This document shows, piece by piece, positions 43,774-52,836 of a stretch of DNA of 64,000 nt. The notes beneath the pieces were generated by a model, which made no database searches, had not been told where the DNA came from, and saw only the letters and a list, made by a program, of their open reading frames with translations. Source of the stretch: Roseiarcus sp963765375 (GTDB lineage: Bacteria > Pseudomonadota > Alphaproteobacteria > Rhizobiales > Beijerinckiaceae); contig CAVXVZ010000011.1 in assembly GCA_963765375.1 (NCBI GenBank), forward strand, positions 124,001 through 188,000. The letters are read 5' to 3'. The first letter of the stretch is position 1. Each line of letters starts with the position of its first letter. A program made the position numbers and the translations under genes.

Positions 43774-44082
43774 TCAGTAGTACCGCGGAATCTTGCCGTT
43801 GTGAGGCGTCTTGCGGGCGGAGAGATCGAACATCATTTCATCGACGTAGCACCATCCCCAGCCTTCGGGCGGATCGTAGCCTTCGATGATCGGATGGCGG
43901 GTGGCGTGGAAGTGCTTGGTCGCGTGCTGGTTCGGCGACTGGTCGCAGCACCCGACATGTCCGCAAGCGCGGCAGAGCCGCAGATGAAGCCAGACGTCGC
44001 CGGTCTTGAGGCATTCCTCGCATCCGAGCGCGCTCGGCGTAACGTCGCGAATGCCGTTCAGGTGGCTGCAGCTTTTCGACAT
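43774..44082 (-). CDS. UBP-type zinc-finger protein
   Basis: 102 residues from the ATG at 44082 (GTG at 44094 is possible). The Zn-UBP pattern is clear: CSHL, CEECLKTGDVWLHLRLCRAC, GHVGCCDQSPNQHATKHFHA and HPIIEGYD. Bacterial members lack ubiquitin, so the ligand is unknown. It sits directly after the flavoprotein gene and is often its partner. Confidence 0.85.
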   Translation of the reverse strand: MSKSCSHLNGIRDVTPSALGCEECLKTGDVWLHLRLCRACGHVGCCDQSPNQHATKHFHATRHPIIEGYDPPEGWGWCYVDEMMFDLSARKTPHNGKIPRYY

Positions 44083-44102
44083 CGTGGGGCTCACTCGGCG
44101 GG

Positions 44103-45779
44103 TTAGAGGTGAGGACCTTGAGAATGGGTGAGGACATTGTGGATCGCCGCCACGACCTGGGCTCCTTCGCCGATAGCCCCGCCGACCCGCTTGACCGACC
44201 CGCTCCGCACATCGCCAACCGCAAACACGCCAGGCACTGAGGATTCGAGCGGCGACGGCGCAGGGGCGCCATTCGTCTGCGGCGTCCCGGTCATCACGAA
44301 GCCTGCCTTATCCAGCGCCACGCCGCAACCCTGCAGCCATTCAGTCGCCGGATCCGCGCCGACGAACAGAAATACGTTGCGAATCGCGGCCTCGGATTCC
44401 TGATCGCCGCGCCGGTCGCGCCACCGGACTTTTTCGAGGCCCCCGCCGGCGGGCCCGTCGAGGGCGACGATCTCGGTCTCAGTCATCAGTTCGATGTTCG
44501 GAGTGGCGGCGATGCGTTCGATCAGGTAGCGCGACATGCTTTCGGCAAGGTTCGGTCCCCGGACCATCATCCTGACCTTCGAGGCGTGGGCGGAAAGAAA
44601 CACCGCCCCCTGGCCGGCCGAATTGCCGCCGCCGACCAGAACGACCTCCTGGCCGAGGCACAGGCGCGCCTCGATCAGCGACGCCCAGTACCAGACGCCA
44701 CGGCCTTCGAACCGGGCGATGTCGGCGAGCGCCGGACGGCGATATCTCGCGCCGCTCGCGACCACGACCGTCCGGGCCTGAATGCGATCGCCCCCATCGA
44801 GAGCGAGTGCGAGCGCGCCGTTCGTGCGTACGCAGTCGAGCGTCTTGACGGCGACAGGGATCATCACGTCGGCGCCGAATTTCTGGGCCTGAATGTAAGC
44901 GCGCGCCGTCAGGTGCTGGCCGGAGATTCCGGTTGGAAAGCCGAAGTAATTCTCGATCCGCGCGCTGGCGCCGGCCTGTCCGCCGAAGGCGCGCGCGTCG
45001 AGAACCGCAACCGAAAGGCCCTCGGAGGAGGCGTAGACCGCGGTCGACAGGCCTGCCGGCCCGGCGCCGACCACCGCCACGTCATAGATGAAGTTCGCCT
45101 TCGACGGCGCCGTCATGCCGATTCGTCGCGCCAGGGCCGTCTCGGACGGATTGCCGATAACCGAGCCGTCGGGGCAGACGACGAGCGGAAGCCCGCCGGC
45201 GACGTCGGCGTAGCGATGTATCGCCTCTTGCGCTTCCTCTTCCTTCGCGGCGTCGAGCAAATGGTGAGGATAACCATTCCTGGTGAGAAACCCATCGAGC
45301 CTGATCACGTCGGCCGAGTCCGCCGGGCCAATCAACACAACGCCGACGCCCCCTTCAATGAGAGCCACCCGGCGAAGGATGAGCGCGCGCATGATGCGCT
45401 CCCCGAGATCGGCTTCGGCTATGAGCAGCGCGCGAAGCTGATCGGGCGGGATCAGAAGGGTCTCGACGTCGCCCTCCGCCACGCCGTCCACCAGCGCCAT
45501 GCGCCCCGACAACAGGCTCAGTTCGGCCAGAAAGTGCCCCGGGCCCAGCTCGACGATCGGAGCGACGTGACCCAGCCCATCATGCTGAGTGAGCGAGACG
45601 AGGCCGTTGAGCACAACGAACACGCCGGGCGCGACTTTCCCGGCTTCGAACAGCTTCTCCCCGTCCGAATGCCTGCGCAGCGTCCCATGGCGCCTGAGCC
45701 GGTCGATTTCCAGCGGCTTGAGCTCGGGAAACGTCTCGTCGTAGCGCGGTCCGTGGACGGGATAGACCAAAGTGGCCAT
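44103..45779 (-). CDS. cNMP-binding / thioredoxin-reductase-like flavoprotein
   Basis: 558 residues in three parts: a cyclic-nucleotide-type sensor domain (~10-130, VFVVLNGLVSLTQHD and FLAELSLLSGR), a thioredoxin-like segment (~145-225), then a pyridine-nucleotide oxidoreductase (VAVVGAGPAGLSTAVYASSE, GGQAGASARIENYFGFP, VVLVGGGNSAGQGAVFLS, GVFAVGDVRSG). The CxxC redox pair of true thioredoxin reductases is absent, so it probably passes electrons elsewhere. Probably co-transcribed with the zinc-finger gene. Confidence 0.85.
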   Translation of the reverse strand: MATLVYPVHGPRYDETFPELKPLEIDRLRRHGTLRRHSDGEKLFEAGKVAPGVFVVLNGLVSLTQHDGLGHVAPIVELGPGHFLAELSLLSGRMALVDGVAEGDVETLLIPPDQLRALLIAEADLGERIMRALILRRVALIEGGVGVVLIGPADSADVIRLDGFLTRNGYPHHLLDAAKEEEAQEAIHRYADVAGGLPLVVCPDGSVIGNPSETALARRIGMTAPSKANFIYDVAVVGAGPAGLSTAVYASSEGLSVAVLDARAFGGQAGASARIENYFGFPTGISGQHLTARAYIQAQKFGADVMIPVAVKTLDCVRTNGALALALDGGDRIQARTVVVASGARYRRPALADIARFEGRGVWYWASLIEARLCLGQEVVLVGGGNSAGQGAVFLSAHASKVRMMVRGPNLAESMSRYLIERIAATPNIELMTETEIVALDGPAGGGLEKVRWRDRRGDQESEAAIRNVFLFVGADPATEWLQGCGVALDKAGFVMTGTPQTNGAPAPSPLESSVPGVFAVGDVRSGSVKRVGGAIGEGAQVVAAIHNVLTHSQGPHL

Positions 45780-45999
45780 GCATTCGCTCTTGAGGTTGAA
45801 ATTCCGCAGGATCGCGTCTCCGCGCGATCGGTTCTCGCCTTCAAGTCGACAGAATGCGCCTTATACCACGCGTGCCGGCGGCGCGGGTCAGGAAGGAGAT
45901 CCGTTCAGCGGCGCGGCAGCCTTGTCCGCGGCGCCGAACGGGTCCAACGCGCCGGTTCCCAAGCGGGAATAGCCCCCTGGGCAGTTGCGGGGAGCGACC

Positions 46000-47289
46000 T
46001 CAAGAGGGTTGCTGGTACGGTTGAGGCCGGAGCTTCACCTGGCGGCCGTCGATGAGATCGAGCGGGGGGTTGAGAACCACCTGGTCGCCTTCCCTCACGC
46101 CCGCATTCACTTCGACGCTCGTGCCGAAGTCGCGCACGACGTTGATCGGCCGGATGCGGGCGACGCCGTTATCGACAATGGCGACGCTGAGACCCTTCTG
46201 GTTGAAAATGATCGCCTCGGACGGGACGATCAGCGAGGGTGTCTTGCGCGGGATCTTGAGTTCAGCGGTGCAGTAGATTCCCGGCGTCAGCGCGTCATCA
46301 GGATTAGCGACGTCGATCTCGGTCAGGAGCGTGCGCGTCCCCGGCTGCAGCGCATCGGCGACCCGCGTCACCGTGCCGGCAAACTCGCGCCCGGGGATCT
46401 CGGGCACGCGCACCACGGCCGCCACGCCGGGGCCAAGGCCGAGGGCCTCCTCCTGCGGCACGTTGACCTGGGTGCGGATCGTATCGCTGCGCATCAACTG
46501 GAAGAGGGTCGTGCCGCTGGCCGCGTCTGCCTGCACGAGGTCGCCGATATCGACATTGCGCTGCGTGATCACGCCGTCGAACGGCGCGACCACCGTCTGG
46601 TAGTCCTTCTGCTGCGCCAGGACCTGGAGTTGCGCCTCCTGCGCGGCGATGTTCGCCTGGGCGACGGTGACCGCGGCCTCGCGCGCGTCCTGACCGAGCC
46701 GGTCGGCGTCGCCCTGTTGCGGCGTCACCCAGCCCTTCTGGACGAGCGGCCGATCGCGATCCCAGGTGACGCGCGCGAGATCGCGATTGGCCTTGGCCTC
46801 CTGCAGCGTGGCCTGCATCTGCGCCAGCGTCGCTTTGGCCTGGGCGATCTGATGGTCGAGCTCCGGGGCGGTGATGGCGACCAGCAATTGCCCGGTCTTG
46901 ACCCTGCTGCCGATGTCGACGTCTCGGCGCGAGATATAGCCGCTCGCCCTGGCGTAGATATTGGCGTCGACAAACGCCTCGGTGGTGGCGGGCAGGGTTA
47001 CAGTCATGGTCGGATCGCTGGCGACGACCATGCCCGTCCGCACGGTCGGCACGAAGTCGCGGCGCTGTTCGGCCGCCGCCGCGACCTCCTCGTCCTGTGC
47101 GCGGTGTTCGGTGTAGCCGACGCCCAACGCCGCTGCGAGAACGAAAAGCGCGGCGAGCCCCAGCCGGCGGCCCGGCGGGCGTCCAGCCTTCGCCGGCGAA
47201 CGGACCGGCGCCGTCGCGGGCTCGCGGCTTGTCGGCCGTTCGGCGACGTCCGGCGCCGTAAGGGCGCGGAATGAGTTGATGTCGTTCAT
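46000..47289 (-). CDS. HlyD/MFP-family periplasmic adaptor of an RND pump
   Basis: 429 residues from the ATG at 47289, which overlaps the RND stop by ATGA. A membrane anchor (LGLAALFVLAAALGVGY) is followed by a lipoyl-like strand (FVDANIYARASGYISRRDV), a long alpha-hairpin (DHQIAQAKATLAQMQATLQE onward) and the returning PFDGVITQRNVDIGDLVQ. It joins the inner-membrane pump to TolC. The pump gene upstream is truncated, so it may be orphaned. Confidence 0.9.
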   Translation of the reverse strand: MNDINSFRALTAPDVAERPTSREPATAPVRSPAKAGRPPGRRLGLAALFVLAAALGVGYTEHRAQDEEVAAAAEQRRDFVPTVRTGMVVASDPTMTVTLPATTEAFVDANIYARASGYISRRDVDIGSRVKTGQLLVAITAPELDHQIAQAKATLAQMQATLQEAKANRDLARVTWDRDRPLVQKGWVTPQQGDADRLGQDAREAAVTVAQANIAAQEAQLQVLAQQKDYQTVVAPFDGVITQRNVDIGDLVQADAASGTTLFQLMRSDTIRTQVNVPQEEALGLGPGVAAVVRVPEIPGREFAGTVTRVADALQPGTRTLLTEIDVANPDDALTPGIYCTAELKIPRKTPSLIVPSEAIIFNQKGLSVAIVDNGVARIRPINVVRDFGTSVEVNAGVREGDQVVLNPPLDLIDGRQVKLRPQPYQQPS

Positions 47290-48427
47290 GGCAAGTCCTC
47301 CGCGAACACGCCGCGCGCGGGCTTGCCGTCGTTGCCCTTGCGCAGCACGGCGAACAGATAGGGGACGACGAGGAGGGTGGTCGGCGTCGCGAACAACAGT
47401 CCGCCGACCACGGCGCGGGCCAGCGCCGCATTCTGCTCTTCGCCCGGGCCGCCGATCGCCATCGGTATCATGCCCACGATCATCGCCGCCGCGGTCATCA
47501 GCACCGGCCGGATGCGGGTGCGGCCGGCGGCGATCGCCGCGTCGAATGCGCTCATGCCGGCAAGCTGCTGCTCGCGGGCGAAGGTGACGAGCAGGATCGA
47601 ATTCGCCGACGCCACGCCGATCGCCATGATCGCGCCCATGAGCGAGGGAACGCTCAATGTTGTGTCGGTGACGTAGAGCATCGTGACGATGCCGCAGAAG
47701 GTCGCCGGCAGCGCGAGAATGACCACGAACGGATCGCCCCACGTCTGATAATTCACCACCATCAGGAGATAGACGAACACCGCGGCAAAAAGGATGCCAA
47801 TTCCGAGGTCGCGGAACGCCGAATTCATGCTGTCGATTTGACCGATGACCTCGATCCGGTTGCCCGGCGCGAGCTCTTTCTGGTACTCGGCCACGATTTT
47901 GCCGATGTCGTCGGCGACGCCGCCGAGATCGCGGCCCTCGGCGTTGCCGTAGACCTCATAGACCGGCTGGACATTGGCCTGATTGGCGTTGGTCGGAACT
48001 GAATCGCGCTTGAGGGTTGCGACATTGGCGAGCAGGCCTGGGATGGGCGAGGACCCGGCCGCCGCAAATGTGGCAACCGGCGTATTCTTGAGCTCATTGA
48101 TTGTGCTCACGCGGTATTCCGGGGTCTGCACAGCCAGGTAGTATGGAGTCCCGTTGCCGGGGTCGGTCCAGAATTTCGGCGACACCTGCTCGGACGAACT
48201 GAGAGAGGTGTTGAGGTTGAGCGCTATGCTGGTCGCGGTGAGGCCGAACTGGTTGGCGCGCGCGCGGTCGATCCCGGCAAAGAATTCGGGTGCGTTGACT
48301 TCCTGCTGGAGATGCGCGTCGGCGACGCCGGGAATGGCCGCGATCCGGCGCTCGAGCTCCTTGGCGACTTCAAGGTTCTTCGCCCGGTCGTAGCCGACGG
48401 TCCGGACGTCGATCTGGGCCGGGACCC
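47286..48427 (-). pseudogene. RND efflux pump, C-terminal fragment
   Basis: Only the last ~380 residues of a ~1050-residue pump remain: the porter domain end (TVGYDRAKNLEVAKELERRI, APEFFAGIDRARANQFGLTA) and the last membrane helices (LMVVNYQTWGDPFVVILALP, ASANSILLVTFAREQQ). The frame begins abruptly near 48420, where it abuts another truncated gene in the same direction, so a deletion removed the pump's N-terminal two-thirds. Confidence 0.85.
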
Positions 48428-48804
48428 CGCAGCGACATCCACATCGCCGCCAGGATCAAGAGGTCCCCCGCAACGGACACCCATGGAGGGACGTTCGACC
48501 AGCCGAAGCGGCGGTCGAGCCCCGGCACGATGAACGCGGCGGCCATCAGGAGCACCAACCAGAGCACGACGATCTTCTGGAACGGTCGCTGCTCAGCTGC
48601 CGGGCCGACTTTTGTCCTGTTCTCAAGCAGTATCGGATCATTGATAATGTAAAGCACGAGAGGAATGCCCGATAGGGCGACGACCCCGACATAAACCCAT
48701 GCCTGCCAGTAACGCACCGTGCCCGCCGCGAGGAATAGCGCGAGCGAGATAGCCGCAAGACTGACGACGAACCAGACCCACGCTTTCAGCTTGCGGTTAT
48801 TCAT
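48420..48804 (-). pseudogene. Isoprenylcysteine carboxyl methyltransferase-family protein, 3'-truncated
   Basis: About 125 residues of family-like sequence (VRYWQAWVYVGVVALSGIPL, NDPILLENRTK, FQKIVVLWLVLLMAAAFIV, GDLLILAAMWMSLR) with four hydrophobic helices. It then stops matching at the deletion junction near 48420-48427; the conserved C-terminal catalytic part is missing. The frame continues out of phase into the RND fragment. Confidence 0.75.
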
Positions 48805-49526
48805 CCTCCGAGATTAGCATTTCGAGGGGCAGCCGGCCGGCTTTCGTGGCGGCCGGGGTCGGCGCCTGCTCCCGGCCCGGGCGAATGGCGGGCCGCGCGG
48901 TCGACGAGCCGGCGAGCCGGGATCGGGAGCGTTGCAGAAATCGCGCCGGCCGATTTTTCCGAACTATTTCTTCTGTAAAGTCGAAATCCGTGTTATAACT
49001 CAGGCTGTCGCGCGGCCGACGGACGGAGCGCGGGCGAGGAGCGGCGCTGAACGGGTCGAGGCCGGCGGAAGCGGGCTTTCTGGCGCAACCTATTGACATA
49101 GCTTATTTGGCGGAAGGGAAAGATTTGGATTTTTCTTCCTTCCGCTTGGGTTTTGCTTCCGTAAGCTCTTGGAAAATCCTTCCTCGGGTTTTGGAAACGC
49201 TTCCCACCCCGCCCCCGCCGACGCACGTTCGTCAGCCGTGGCGGTCGCCGCAGACGGGGCAGGCGACGGCTTGTCGTCCCCAAGTAACGCGTGGTTAAAC
49301 TTTCGGCGTGTTAAATTTTTGTCAACACAAGCGGCTGAATACTGAACGATCCGCTGGGTAATAGACGCGCTGTCTTTAGGTCATGCTTTGGCCGGCGCCC
49401 GAGGACGCCAGGCGCTTGGCGGTCTCAAGGACAGACGAATTGACGCGTCGAGAATGACGATCGTCGCAACCGGCCCATTTGCGCGCGCGACGCCAGCGCG
49501 AACGGACGACACAAGGGAGGGCGGAC
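48805..49526. other. Gene-poor region with A/T-rich tracts
   Basis: No convincing gene. TTGACA at 49094-49099 precedes a T- and A-rich stretch (49107-49200) whose frame (starting TTG at 49107) is weak. The rest holds scattered GC inverted repeats only. Confidence 0.35.
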
Positions 49527-50006
49527 ATGCTTGCATGGTTGCTCTGGCGCCTCGAAAGAATTGAGCGGATACACGCAGCTGCCGCCATTCTCATCGGTGA
49601 GTTTGGCGTCGAGGCTGGCTCCGAAGCGCGCCGGCGGGAACGGGAAGCCAATAGCGCCGGGACGGCGCGAGACTGGAAAAGCGTCGCATCGGTTATCGCC
49701 CGTCGAACGTCCTGGGGCGCCGCGCTCGACGCCGCAACCCGCCCGCCGCTCCTCGAATTTGGTCCGGTCGCCGAGCCGACGTTGATCGCCTCAGACCAGC
49801 CGCAGGCATTCCGGATCCAATTCCTTTGCGGGACGCCCGATCATGGCCCAACAAATTTGACCGAGAAACAGATTCAGGCGGAAGACGCTTCCGCCGCAAT
49901 CGTCGCCGCCGCGAATACCAAGTGGCCGCCTCAGACGATCGGGTTGCGTATCCTCGATCGCGAAGGACGCGAAGTGTTTGCGCGACAGAAAGCCAATCGG
50001 AGGTGA
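49527..50006 (+). CDS. Conserved-type small alphaproteobacterial protein
   Basis: 159 residues from an ATG at 49527 with GGAGGGCGGAC upstream. The first ~70 residues (MLAWLLWRLERIERIHAAAA, EAGSEARRREREANS, then DWKSVASVIARR) form a helical module recurrent in rhizobial genomes; the C-terminus (GLRILDREGREVFARQ) is a small strand-loop motif resembling short ORFs in the first element. Function unknown. Confidence 0.6.
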   Translation: MLAWLLWRLERIERIHAAAAILIGEFGVEAGSEARRREREANSAGTARDWKSVASVIARRTSWGAALDAATRPPLLEFGPVAEPTLIASDQPQAFRIQFLCGTPDHGPTNLTEKQIQAEDASAAIVAAANTKWPPQTIGLRILDREGREVFARQKANRR

Positions 50007-50112
50007 AGCCATCGGCGTGCAATCCCCGCCGTCCTCTGCCGCTCTCCGCGCGGAAACATTGAAAAAAATCCAGACAAATTGTTGGGGCGCGCGCCGATAC
50101 TTTTGATTTTGC

Positions 50113-50162
50113 TGGCGCGCCCAGCGGGGATCGAACCCGCGTTTCCGCCGTGAAAGGGCGGA
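50113..50162 (-). repeat. 3' half of tRNA-Glu (attL of the second element)
   Basis: On the minus strand, the anticodon arm CCGCCCTTTCACGGCGG with anticodon TTC, the variable loop, the T-arm GCGGGTTCGATCCCCGC, the acceptor 3' strand and CCA (50113-50115) are present, but the D-arm and 5' acceptor strand are missing. This is the expected leftover when an element integrates into a tRNA; the complete tRNA-Glu should sit at the element's right end, outside this window. Confidence 0.85.
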
Positions 50163-50298
50163 TTTCGCGCTTTTTTGGGTTTGCAGGGGTTTCCAAAACC
50201 ATTGAAATCAGCGATATTTAGCGCGGAGCAATCCCGCGCAAACCCGGACAAGCCGGGGCGCTTATTTGGTTTATATTTGGTCGTGAGGGAGAACGCAA

Positions 50299-51585
50299 GT
50301 GAGCCGAACAATTCGTGACGCAAAGCTCGAAACGCGCGCCGCGCGCGCCCGGCTAACCCCGGGGCGTAAGCCACATTTCAAGACGCTCGTGCCTGGCGCA
50401 CTCGCCTTGGGCTATCGCCGGCTGCGCCCCGACGAGCCGGGCACCTGGATAGTGCGGCGGTACGTCGGCGACGAGCGCTATCGGGTCGCGCCGCTCGGCC
50501 AGGCCGATGACTATCAGGACGCCGGGCCGGACACGGGCGCGCTGGCCTACGCGGAAGCGCAAAAGCGCGCGCTGGCTCACCCGCTCGCCCGCGCAGGCGC
50601 GGGGACACCCGAGAGGGTCAGAGCGCTGACGGTGAGCGACGTGGTAACCGAATATGTGACGTGGCTGAAGGCTCATCGCGCGACGGGAGAGGACGCAGAG
50701 CGGCGCGCGGCCAAGCTCATCATCCCCCCACTCGGCGGCGTCAAAGTCTCCGAACTGACAACCGTTCAACTCAATCGCTGGCGCGACGCGCTGGCCTCAG
50801 CGCCCCCTTTGGTGAGGACAAAGGCGGGGGACAAACAGCGCTATGGAGAGGCCCCGACGACCGCCGAGGCCCGGCGCGCGCGGCGCGCGACCGCTAACCG
50901 GACCATCACGATTCTGAAGGCTGCGTTGAACAAGGCTTTCGAGGAGGGGCGCGTGAGCGACGACGTTGAATGGCGGCGGCTGAAGCCGTTCGAAAATGTG
51001 AACGCGGCGCGCCCCGGCTACTTGACTGTTGAACAGGCGCTGCGCCTCATCAACACTGCGGACGGGGACGGGGGCTTCCGGGACTTGGTCCATGCGGCGC
51101 TGCAAACCGGCGCGCGCTACGGCGAGCTCTGCGCCCTGCGCGTCCGCGATTTCCATAGAGGCAAGATTGCGATCCATCGCTCTAAATCCGGCCAGCCCCG
51201 GGACATCGTCTTAACTGATGAGGGCAACGCCTTCTTCTCAGCGCTCACTGTCGGGCGCGACCCGGCCGCGCTGATGTTCGAAAGGCCGACCGGCGGGCCT
51301 TGGCTCCACTCGATGCAGGCGCGCCCGATGCGCGACGCTTGCGCGCGCGCGGGGATAAGCCCGCCGATAGGCTTTCATCAATTGCGCCACACTTGGGCAA
51401 GCCTCGCGGTGATGGCGGGTATGCCGCTGATGGTCGTGGCGCGCAACCTTGGGCACGCCTCGACTGTGATGGTCGAAAAGCATTACGGGCATTTGTCGAC
51501 GTCGTACATCGACCACGCCATCCGCGCTGCCGCGCCACAGTTCGGCGCTGTCAAGACCACCAACGTTCGGCCGTTGCGGGGGTGA
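50299..51585 (+). CDS. int: Tyrosine integrase of the tRNA-Glu element
   Basis: 428 residues from a GTG at 50299 (GGGAG upstream), 136 bp from the tRNA fragment. Catalytic residues: Arg in TGARYGELCALRV, His-x-x-Arg in FHQLRHTWASLA, His in LGHASTVMVEKHYGH and its Tyr. Two-domain phage integrase with the usual arm-binding N-terminus (TVSDVVTEYVTWLKAHR). Confidence 0.95.
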   Translation: MSRTIRDAKLETRAARARLTPGRKPHFKTLVPGALALGYRRLRPDEPGTWIVRRYVGDERYRVAPLGQADDYQDAGPDTGALAYAEAQKRALAHPLARAGAGTPERVRALTVSDVVTEYVTWLKAHRATGEDAERRAAKLIIPPLGGVKVSELTTVQLNRWRDALASAPPLVRTKAGDKQRYGEAPTTAEARRARRATANRTITILKAALNKAFEEGRVSDDVEWRRLKPFENVNAARPGYLTVEQALRLINTADGDGGFRDLVHAALQTGARYGELCALRVRDFHRGKIAIHRSKSGQPRDIVLTDEGNAFFSALTVGRDPAALMFERPTGGPWLHSMQARPMRDACARAGISPPIGFHQLRHTWASLAVMAGMPLMVVARNLGHASTVMVEKHYGHLSTSYIDHAIRAAAPQFGAVKTTNVRPLRG

Positions 51586-51707
51586 GAATCCGGGGAGCTC
51601 CTGAAGAAATCAAAAAAAACCACCCCGAAAAATGAAAATTCATGTTGACTCGCCTGAGGCAAGGGCACGAAAAGAGTTGCGCGATGTCAGCGGTCGGGAT
51701 GGCCCGC

Positions 51708-51818
51708 TATACAAATTATCCCCAAGAAAAGCTCGTCGCTAATACCCCAAAAAACTGGAAGGTTCTCGACGCTCTCAGTCGAGCGCGTACAACCTTCTGT
51801 TCCAGAAGGATTAGCGGT
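51708..51818 (+). promoter_or_regulatory. Promoter-like block and two-state leader of the 51819 gene (leader 1)
   Basis: TATACA at 51708-51713 sits in a block shared with leader 2 (GCGA, CAGC, CGGG, CCGCTATA-AAAT). Downstream, GAAGGTT (51758-51764) can pair with AACCTTC (51791-51797) around an inner CTCGAC/GTCGAG stem; alternatively CCTTCT (51793-51798) pairs with AGAAGG (51804-51809), which holds the ribosome binding site 8 bases before the ATG. The two pairings exclude each other. Confidence 0.55.
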
Positions 51819-52196
51819 ATGTCAAACAGCCCAAGCGCTGCCCAAATTGCATTCAGCATCCCCGAGTTTTGTGTGCGCAACGGTATTTCCAAGTCCAAAT
51901 ACCACAAGCTCAAAAAAGAAGGACGTGGCCCTGCCGAAATGCGCCTCGGCGTATTGGCGGTACGTATAACTGTCGAGGCCGAAAGGGCTTGGCATGTGGC
52001 AATGTCAAACCCCTCCGGCGAAGAGGCTGTGCTCAGGGCGAAAATGGTGGAGGAGGCCGTCCAGCGCGGGCAGCGGGCGGGGCGGTTAGCAGTGCTCTCT
52101 GCGCGGCACCCGTCCAACGCGAAGCAGGCGCGCTGCGCTGTGCTGCGTAACGCCCAAGAGTTGGCGGCTGCTCGCTTAGCGGCGAAGACCGCCTGA
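51819..52196 (+). CDS. Excisionase/AlpA-like DNA-binding protein
   Basis: 125 residues from the ATG at 51819, preceded by the structured leader. FSIPEFCVRNGISKSKYHKL followed by KKEGRGPAEMRLGVLAVRIT has the winged-helix layout of excisionases and AlpA regulators. The C-terminal half is helical and basic. Probably controls excision or early transcription of this element. Confidence 0.65.
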   Translation: MSNSPSAAQIAFSIPEFCVRNGISKSKYHKLKKEGRGPAEMRLGVLAVRITVEAERAWHVAMSNPSGEEAVLRAKMVEEAVQRGQRAGRLAVLSARHPSNAKQARCAVLRNAQELAAARLAAKTA

Positions 52197-52295
52197 AATC
52201 ATGGCGGCAGGGCTTGAGAGGTGGCCAAGCGGCTTGCGGGGAGGCCGCGAATCAGGCATCATTGATTGTGCGACCGCAGCAGGTTCGGGCCCCGC

Positions 52296-52389
52296 TATAT
52301 AAATCACCGAAAAAACGTCGCTAGTCCCCCCCCAACGTGAAAGCTCAACGCGCGTCAGCGCGTGACTTTCCTATTGAAAGGCTAGCGCC
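52296..52389 (+). promoter_or_regulatory. Promoter-like block and two-state leader of the 52390 gene (leader 2)
   Basis: The same promoter-like block as leader 1 (TATATAAA at about 52296-52303). GAAAG (52339-52343) can pair with CTTTC (52366-52370) around ACGCGC-GTCA-GCGCGT; alternatively CTTTC pairs with GAAAG (52376-52380) across a 5-base loop, masking the GAAAGG ribosome binding site 8 bases before the ATG. Stem sequences differ from leader 1 but the pairing scheme is the same. Confidence 0.55.
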
Positions 52390-52653
52390 ATGAATGACCA
52401 AGCAAGCGTTTTTATGGAGCATCTTCAGTGCGCCGTCATCGCCGTCAAGTATGAGCCGTTCCGACTAACTGGCACGCTCACCATGGAAGACGGATGCTGC
52501 TGCGACATGAGCGGATGCATCGCAATGTTTGAGGCGATCGATCCGATGGTCCGCAAGATCGAGACATGGCGCGTGCCGACCGGCGCCATTCGCGACACGA
52601 CCTACCGCAAGAAAGAAAATGGCCGTTGGACTGCGGAATTTCCGCCATTCTGA
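52390..52653 (+). CDS. Hypothetical small protein under leader 2
   Basis: 87 residues; a cluster of three cysteines (EDGCCCDMSGCIAMF) could bind metal. The rest is beta-like (RKIETWRVPTGAIRDTTYR). No family recognised. Confidence 0.6.
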   Translation: MNDQASVFMEHLQCAVIAVKYEPFRLTGTLTMEDGCCCDMSGCIAMFEAIDPMVRKIETWRVPTGAIRDTTYRKKENGRWTAEFPPF

Positions 52654-52664
52654 AATGTCTTTGT

Positions 52665-52696
52665 CAGCCTGCTATTGGCGCGCCAATAGCAGGCTG
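52665..52696. repeat. 32-bp perfect palindrome
   Basis: Arms CAGCCTGCTATTGGCG / CGCCAATAGCAGGCTG with no loop. It lies 11 bp after the stop at 52653 and may be a terminator or a protein-binding site; no U-run follows. Confidence 0.75.
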
Positions 52697-52836
52697 CTAT
52701 TTGGCGGAAAACTTTCTTTGATTCTGAGCCTCATTTTTTAATTCACCATTTTGCGAGACTTCAAATCCCGAAAGAAGATCGTTCTGTGGCCTGGCAACAC
52801 CCGGCCGGTTGTCCTCGGACTTCAGGAGCGAATGAA

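Noticed and set aside
49107..49298. Short frame from a TTG in the gene-poor region
   Set aside because: No ribosome binding site; proline-rich end; no family.
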